From contig OX579634.1 in NCBI GenBank assembly GCA_951230915.1, positions 48,683,570-48,747,569 of the forward strand: a DNA stretch of 64,000 nt, written 5' to 3'. Positions within the stretch are counted from its first letter, which is position 1. Every line of letters begins with the position of its first letter. The stretch comes from Antitrichia curtipendula (Eukaryota; Streptophyta; Bryopsida; Hypnales; Leucodontaceae). Shown in pieces: positions 57,880 to 64,000 of the stretch. The notes under the pieces are model-generated. The model worked only from the letters and a program-made list of their open reading frames with translations, did not search any database and was not told the DNA's origin. A program made the translations under genes and the position numbers.

Positions 57880-58310
57880 TCCTTTACCTATCCCTAGACG
57901 CCTCTTCATTTTTTACTTCCTACAGCTAGCCCTTTCACCTATCCGCGGTCGCCCTTCACCCGCAATCGCCTCTTCATTTACCTGAAGTCGCCCCTTCACC
58001 TACCCGCGGTCACCCCTTTACCTGCAGTTGTCTCTTCATTTACCTTGAACGGCTTGAAGTCGCCCCTTCACCTATCCGCAGTCGCCCCTTCACCCGCGGT
58101 CGCCCAATCACCTACCCGCGGTCGCCCCTTCACCCGTTGTCGCCAATCACCTACCCGCATGCGCCCCTTCACCCGCGATCGCCCTTTCCCGACCCGCATG
58201 CGTCCCTTTACCCGCGGTCGCCCTTTCCCGACCCGCATGCATCCCTTCACCCGCAGTCGCCCTTTCCCGACCCGCATGCGCCCTAACCTGCAGTCGCCCA
58301 TGCTGACGTG
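57880..58310 (-). repeat. GC-rich edge repeats, inverted relative to the left edge
   Basis: Tandem CGCGGTCGCCCCTTCACC-type subrepeats with ACCCGCATGCGCCC variants, the reverse complement of the GGGGCGACCGC words at 54332-54660. An open frame crosses it but is a by-product of the repeat. Confidence 0.8.
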
Positions 58311-58535
58311 GTTCTGTCTTTCCACGTCACTGTGGACAACCAGACACGTAGGACAAATCCATTTACCATGGGGTAAAAAACTTCAAAACCCTAAATTTTT
58401 TTGCGACGCATTTGTAACCCTAAACCCTATATTCGACACATGTCATATACGACACGCAACGCGACACGTCTAATACGTCACCAAAACCCGAAAATCCGTC
58501 TGACAAGACAACCCTAATCCAGACCTCCTGAAGTA

Positions 58536-60820
58536 TTGCCCTGTAACGAAGGACTAGTTCAAGATTCACAACGGAAAAGAAAATTGAATGGGAACTGGAG
58601 TAATGCTCAACTTAGAAGTGCTGTAGCAGATGTGGACGAAGGAATGCCGATGAGAACTGCTGCAAGACTTAACAATATTCCTGCAAGTAGTTTAAGCGGC
58701 CATGTTTATGGGACAACTGCTCAAAGAAGACGGGGAAAAGAAGAAGTTCTGACGAAAAACGAAGAAGAGCAGCTTGTAGATTATCTTATGAAAATGCAGA
58801 ACCTCGGTTTTCCTTTGAACATAGGACAATTACGGGAGAAGGTACAAGTTCTGACTCAAACAAGAGTAACCCCTTTCACTGATGGCATGCTTGGAGCCGG
58901 ATGGATAAAATGTTTTAAGAGGAGACACCCAGAGTTGACTATCAGGAGAGCTCAAGCTTTGGAACAAAAACGCGCTCATAATTTATGTCCTGAAAGTGTA
59001 GCTAGTTTTTACAATAATCTTGAGAAGATGTATGACAGTCATAAATATAAACCACATCGCATATGGAATATAGACGAAAGCGGAGCTCAGGCTGGCAGGG
59101 ATGGAGGCGAGTACGTCATAGCTAAACGCGGATCACGAAATGTGTACATAGTAACGCCGGACCACAGAGAGTGGTTGTCTGTTGTGTCTTGCATTAATGC
59201 AAAAGGGGACACACTACTGAATTTTTACATTTTTAAAGGGAAAAGACGGACAAGGAATTTTTTAGTGAAAACAGGGGAGAAAGAGGCTGCCTTGGCAATG
59301 CAGAAGAAAGCTTGGATGATGCACGTTTTATTTTGGAAGTGGCTGCTACATTTCTTGAAGAATGTTTCAGAAAGGTATGAAATAACCCCATCTACTAGAC
59401 ATTTATTCATACTAGATGGGCATACTTCTCACGTGACACTAGAAGTTATCAAATTAGCTATGTCAAAGGGTGTAGACATGTTAACTTTACCATCTCATAC
59501 GTCACACGCTCTTCAGCCGTTGGACGTTTCGTGTTTCAAGCCGTTTAAATCAGCATTCCGAGCTTACAGGGACAAGTGGATGCTAAATCACGTCGGAAAG
59601 AAGCCTATTAAGGAAGACCTTGCACAATGGGTTTCGCATGGACTTCAAAGAGCTCTAACTGTGTCTAATATCACTAAGGGATTTCACTGTACGAGGATAT
59701 TCCTTTCAATTCCAATGTCATGCAGTCAAAGATAGGGCCAAGCAAAGCGTACATCCAATCTAAAGGAAAAAGTTTGGCTACGGAAGAGATAGGCAAAGAA
59801 GATGAATGCCCATACGAACTGGAAGCATGGGAAATACAAGAAATATTCGACGAAGTGCCTAGCAACCTACCGAATTGCCAGCAGTACTACGTTGAAGTGG
59901 ACAACGAAGATATGCAGTCTGACAAGGATGGGAAAATAAGTGGGAGTTCAAGCAATGAGGATGAGTTGGAGGATCAAACCGAAGTGGGAGACAGCAGCCA
60001 GTTCACGAAACTTTTAGAACTCCCTCACGTGGAGTGGCCAACTAAATCGTCCAAACGCAAAGCGCTGCAGATCGACTACGAGAAGTCGATCATGCTGACA
60101 ACTAAAGATCATCTGTCCACACTTGAAGACGTCGTCGCGAAGCGGGAAGCTGCTGCAGAGGAGCGACAACAGAAGAAATTAGAAAGAGAGGCTACAAAGG
60201 AGATCAGAGCGCAAGAACGAAAAGAAAAACTTGAAGCCAAGGAAGAGCGGCTGGCCTTATCTAGATCTAAGAAGAAGCACAATGAATACTGGAGCGCTAA
60301 AAACGTCAAAGCAATGGGAGAGAAACTACATGCTGCGATTCGGGAAAATGCCCCCATTACCGGATATAGAGCACCGTATTGTGGCATAATACCATTGGTC
60401 TGCAAGGAGAACCAAAAAATTGCCACAGAAAAGAGACGAAAAAAGCAACAAGGAGAAGATGTGAGCGATTTACCAGCTCTACAGCAGGTGTGGCCGCAGC
60501 AGATGAACTTTGCGATGATGCTTTCAATGGGAGCAGGATACTTCGGTGGCATGTCCACTCGTCCTCTGCAATATTCGGCAACCTTCCCTGCTCGTCCTCC
60601 ACAACCCGCGTCAGCCTTCATCACTCCTCCACAGCATGCGGCAACCTTCCCCACTCCTCCACAATATTCAGCAGGCTTCTTCCAAGTTCCTGCTCAACAG
60701 CCGTCGACAAGCTTCTTCCAAGCTGCGGCTCCACAGTCGTCAACAGGCTTCTTCCAAGCTCCGCCCACAACACCTGCAACATTCAACACACCTGGCTTCA
60801 ACCCACAAGGGAAGATCTAG
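58536..60820 (+). pseudogene. Pogo/jerky-type DDE transposase, split by a -1 frameshift
   Basis: The N-terminus has a Psq-type helix-turn-helix (WSNAQLRSAVADVDEGMP, AARLNNIPASSLSGHV, about residues 20-60). A CENP-B-type second HTH follows (EEQLVDYLMKMQNLGF; GWIKCFKRRHPELTIR, about 75-140). The DDE_1 nuclease has aspartates in WNIDESG (about 180), FILDGHTSH (about 293) and LQPLDVSCFKPFK (about 330). The frame shifts at about 59690; the second frame resumes DIPFNSNVMQSKIGPSKAY and runs through acidic and lysine-rich coiled-coil regions to a tail of Phe/Pro/Gln repeats (SAGFFQVPAQQPS, STSFFQAAAPQSS, STGFFQAPPTTP). There is no in-frame ATG before about residue 38, so an upstream exon or start is missing. 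Related host genes exist, but the intact triad and HTH pair indicate a transposase. Confidence 0.85.
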
Positions 60821-61309
60821 TATACTTGACCGAAAAATGACATACTTTTGTGAACTCCTCTGTCAATTCGATGTGGTATAATTGACAGTATAATTGTCAG
60901 TTTCATCTGATATTCGATCTGCTGAAAATTTATTTTTTGACAGCATTCCTTGTTTTTTTGAAATACTTTTGTATCTTTTGAATCTTACAGTGACAGTTCT
61001 ATTAGATCTTCCAAATGACAAAGTTTTTCCTTAAGCCTTTAGGGATGATGTATATTTCTGCAGTGAACATCAGCAGCAAGTGCTGAACCTGATGAAACTC
61101 CTCGTTTTGCTGACCTTGGAGATGCTGTACACATCATCAATGGTAATCAAAATAGGGTCACAGTTTGGTCACAGGCCAGTAGTTGCTGAATATAAGCCTG
61201 CCATTAGCCACCACATATATTATTGATCACAGAATCAAATCAAGCCCCCTTTCTAATCACAACTGAATCAAACAAATAATTAATATTTTGAAAGATACAT
61301 AAACAATTC
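60821..61309 (+). other. 3' flank of the transposase with a possible lone exon
   Basis: After TATTTCTGCAG (about 61052-61063) the sequence reads SAASAEPDETPRFADLGD and AVHIIN to about 61142, followed by GGTAATC (donor-like). It may be an exon of an unidentified host gene. The rest (AT-rich, palindrome around AATTGACAGTATAATTGTCAG) shows nothing else. Confidence 0.3.
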
Positions 61310-64000
61310 TGTCGCACGCGTAGTTAGCGCGTAAGTATCTTTAGCACAAAAATGTAGTAAGATGACACGAGTTATCGTCCCAGGGAATTCTAGTATGTTG
61401 CTGCAAGTTTTGGGTATCCGGATCACTTCCAAAAACACCCCAAGCAATCCGTACACTCTATTGCTATCTTCCGGAAACTAGTATTTTCCGGATTCCAATC
61501 CGGATCCGCCCTATTCCGGATTCCGGTTCCAACTCTCTCAAGTAACTGGTTTTAGATACCCATGTTTCACCCTCAGGGGGTCCACTATTGATCTTTCCGA
61601 GGGGCAGGGACTCGCCACTCTTGGTTCACACTCTCTATCCGTAACAAACAAAACAAACACCCAAGAATTATACGGTAATAGCAAAGGGAGAATCCGTACC
61701 CTCACAATCTTCCAGATGACGTATCCGAAAAGTAGGTCACACAAGGCCCGGTTAGATCCACCTTACTACAACGACAGATCCAGACTTTCCGGATTGTAGT
61801 GTTGACTTCTTAACTCTCAAGTGCTCCGGAGGTTGGCAGACCTTCCGATGGCTGGGATAATTCCTCAGGCGGTTACTTATCTCCGCACGGAATCCTCCCT
61901 GGACTTCCGGACTCGCACCCTCACCCGTAACAGGCTTCCACCGGATCACCGTTCCAGCAATTTAAAGGCACCATGCACAACTCCTCATTCACACATCTAA
62001 AGCTCTTTCGTCACAGCATATGTATCCGTCAACCCAAGAATCCGGACTCCCTCTCACACACTCTCACTCACAAACCAGTGTACGACTCAATCATCAACGC
62101 GATACGCAAAGAGATGATCAAATTGATCTCTAGTAAGCTTCGATTAAATGACAAGAAAGGGAATGACAGGCCAACAAGCCAGCCTGCCCTTAAAAGCAAA
62201 CAAAAAGCGGCCAAAAGGCCCACACAAAACCCGGCCAACGGCCAACTACAAATCCGGCTAACGGTCCTAATAACCGTTCCGGCAAAACCGGAAAGCCGTT
62301 TGACAGCCTAAAAGTCCGGAACTAGGGGCCCACAGTCCGGGTTACCCGTTTCCGGAAATAACTAATAAGTCAAAATCCTAACTAAAAAGACACCCACCCG
62401 CACTAGTCATTTGCGGGGCTTCTTTGTCGATGGTCTGGCCCTAAGATTCGCTGGAGTGGACTTCCGGGCAGTTACCTTTGCTGGAGTCCTCTTCGTTGCC
62501 GACCGAGTCCGGATCTGAGGCGGATCAGAATCCGTCCCATCCGATTGGGAGTGAGACTCCGCAGATTCTTCTTCCGTCTCATCGATCTCCAGCGGCTCCT
62601 CGATCCTCGTGTGTCGCTGTCGTGTCGTCTTTGTCTCCGTCAAATTAATGACGGTGTTGCCCGGATTCGCTGGTGGTGGAGTGTTCTGCATATGCATAAA
62701 CCTGTCCGGATCGGTCCGAGCAGGATTCCGGACACTTGCTGCTGCTATGGCCTCAGCTTCCGTCTCCATCAGCTGGAGAGGCGGAAACAGGTTTACCGCC
62801 GCCTGTCTTCCGGTTGTCCCCTCCTGGACGGTGGTCTGCGTGCCTGCTTCTTTCGGCGTTTTAACCTCCGGATAAGTGACCACGTGAGTCGGGATTTCCG
62901 GATTCCTCTTTCGCGTTGAAGTTCCGGCTCCATGAGTTTCTTGGAACTCTCCTCCCGGAAGATCAGCGAACATTGCTTGGTCAAGCAGGTTCGGGTCGAG
63001 GCTTCCAATCAACTGTCGCATCTCCTTCAGCACTCCCTCCATCCGGGCCTCGAAATCCGTCAGGATGAGTACGACCTTCGTTCCGGTAATGTGGCCTTGG
63101 GCCACCATCTGTGAGTTCCAGAGTTGGGCCCTCGAGATGGTGCTGGCCGGAAGGTCGATCAGTTCTCCCAGCTTCCGTACTAGAGCCATCGCTTCCGTGG
63201 ACTTCCGGTTCGCGATGTGCATCTCCCGTTCCGACCACTGGTGCTGGCTCCGGAACTGATCCCGTTCCTCCTGAAGACTCCGGATCTGATCGTACAGAAC
63301 CTTGACGTCTTCCGGATTCGGTCTTCGTGCGATGGCGGCCAAGATTTCTCTCTCGTCCTTCACTCCTAACGAATGGCAAACGTCTTGGAGTACTGCTGCC
63401 ATCCGGTCGTTCACCGTCCTCATCGTTCGCAGCCAATGTATGGCGTTCTCGACTGGATCCAACTCCTCGTGCGGGCTTTCCGGCTGGACGGAACCTTCCG
63501 CCACTTGTTTCCCTCGCGCTGTCCGGTCGGTGGACTTCCGCCTACTGGTTCCGGCCTTCTCCGGAGTGGTCTGTGTTTCCTCCGGAACGTCCTCCTCCTC
63601 GGATTCCGGCTCCTCCGGCTGCGGTTCCGGTCTCAGCCCGTACTTGAGGAGATTTTCCCCTTTCTTGTACATAAGTTGCTTCGGCTCGCTCAGGGTTTCC
63701 ATCCGGTGGTACAAGTGGAACAAGTACGGGCTAATGTAACTAGTCTTCCGTCCTGAAATCCCATTCGCTAACTTATCCACAATTGAGTGAATAAGTCCGC
63801 CCCAATTTACGGGTCTTGGAGGCGGGTTAACCCTGTTTCCTTAAGCCCCCAAAATGGTGCAGGCCACCGTGGTGGTCACCCGGCTAGGCTTTTCCGGATA
63901 CAGGATGGGGATCAGGAACTCTAAGAGTTGCTGATCCCGGGCGTACACGCAATCCGTCGCTGCAAACCCCTCTTTTGGGTCGGCGGAGTTCCGGAATCTT
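61310..64000 (-). repeat. LTR-D, long LTR with ORF0, running off the right edge
   Basis: Left boundary TGTCGCACGCGTAG. 61310-62300 is nearly identical to LTR-B, followed by the ORF0 block. No PBS is present on its left, so it is a 3' LTR of an element to the right or a solo LTR. Confidence 0.85.
62407..64000 (-). pseudogene. LTR-encoded ORF0, copy D (5' partial, one stop)
   Basis: Sense frame entering from the right edge. LEFLIPILYPEKPSRVT matches copies A and C. TAA at 63843-63841 breaks the frame after TVACTILGA, then it continues with ISPYLFHLYHRMETLSEPKQ, an acidic stretch, a coiled-coil-like segment (IRSLQEERDQFRSQHQWSE), ITGTKVVLILTDFEARMEGV, NPARTDPDRFMHM and a basic end (PSTKKPRK) with stop at 62409-62407. 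Strong similarity to copy C in the middle and near the end supports a conserved protein rather than chance coding. Confidence 0.85.

Noticed and set aside
58045..58473. 142-codon open frame with RGRPF/TRMRPFTR repeats
   Set aside because: By-product of the GC-rich tandem repeat.
60109..60654. Minus-strand 181-codon open frame
   Set aside because: Antisense of the transposase C-terminal region.
1..64000. CRISPR arrays, rRNA, tRNA genes, bacterial operons
   Set aside because: None seen; the tandem repeats lack spacer structure, and the only tRNA-related signal is the retroelement primer-binding site.

Overview
The window reads as nuclear DNA of a land plant. The evidence is a spliced gene with GT-AG introns, classic Stowaway ends (CTCCCTCTGTCCCA with TA duplications), many MITE-sized elements and a Ty3/gypsy element of the Tat/Athila type. 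I cannot name the species. A seed-free lineage (fern, lycophyte or bryophyte) is possible because of the beta-class DNA aminomethyltransferase-like gene at the left end, but that is weak inference. Host genes are few: a methyltransferase-like gene (1-2.9 kb, entering from outside the window), two fragments of an unrecognised spliced gene (12.6-14.3 kb), a RING-H2 protein (15.9-16.6 kb), a decayed DEAD-box copy related to PRP28 (37.8-38.9 kb), and a possible lone exon near 61.1 kb.

3-38 kb is AT-rich and packed with nested DNA transposons, most of them short non-autonomous elements delimited here by terminal inverted repeats plus target-site duplications (TSDs): a family with 4-bp TSDs (six copies), TTAA/CCC elements that look piggyBac-like (five clear cases), TA-flanked mariner-like elements, hAT-like elements (8-bp TSDs), Mutator-like elements (9-10 bp TSDs) and PIF/Harbinger elements (TTA/TAA TSDs). 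One of the last is a 1.6-kb derivative with remnants of both the Myb-like protein and the transposase. A dispersed repeat (called R1 here) occurs three times, and its uninterrupted copies serve as empty sites that confirm several insertions.

38.9-54.3 kb and 61.3-64 kb hold GC-richer LTR retrotransposon DNA with many TCCGGA-type motifs. A minus-strand Ty3/gypsy element (38,945-50,843) has a 3.4-kb 3' LTR, polypurine tract, pol, protease region, gag split by a solo LTR with a perfect 5-bp TSD, a primer-binding site and a truncated 5' LTR. Next to it lies a 3.5-kb plus-strand LTR, and a third long LTR runs off the right edge. All three long LTRs encode homologous versions of one sense-strand protein of about 550-650 codons, placed downstream of a TATA box inside the LTR where this can be seen. 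It would therefore be the first ORF of the genomic RNA, ahead of gag. I consider this LTR-encoded 'ORF0' the most unusual system in the window. Every copy here carries at least one stop codon.

54.3-58.3 kb is a tandem array of about 106-110 bp units, AT-rich in the middle, with GC-rich repeats in opposite orientation at the two ends. 58.5-60.8 kb is a pogo/jerky-type DDE transposase gene split by a -1 frameshift.
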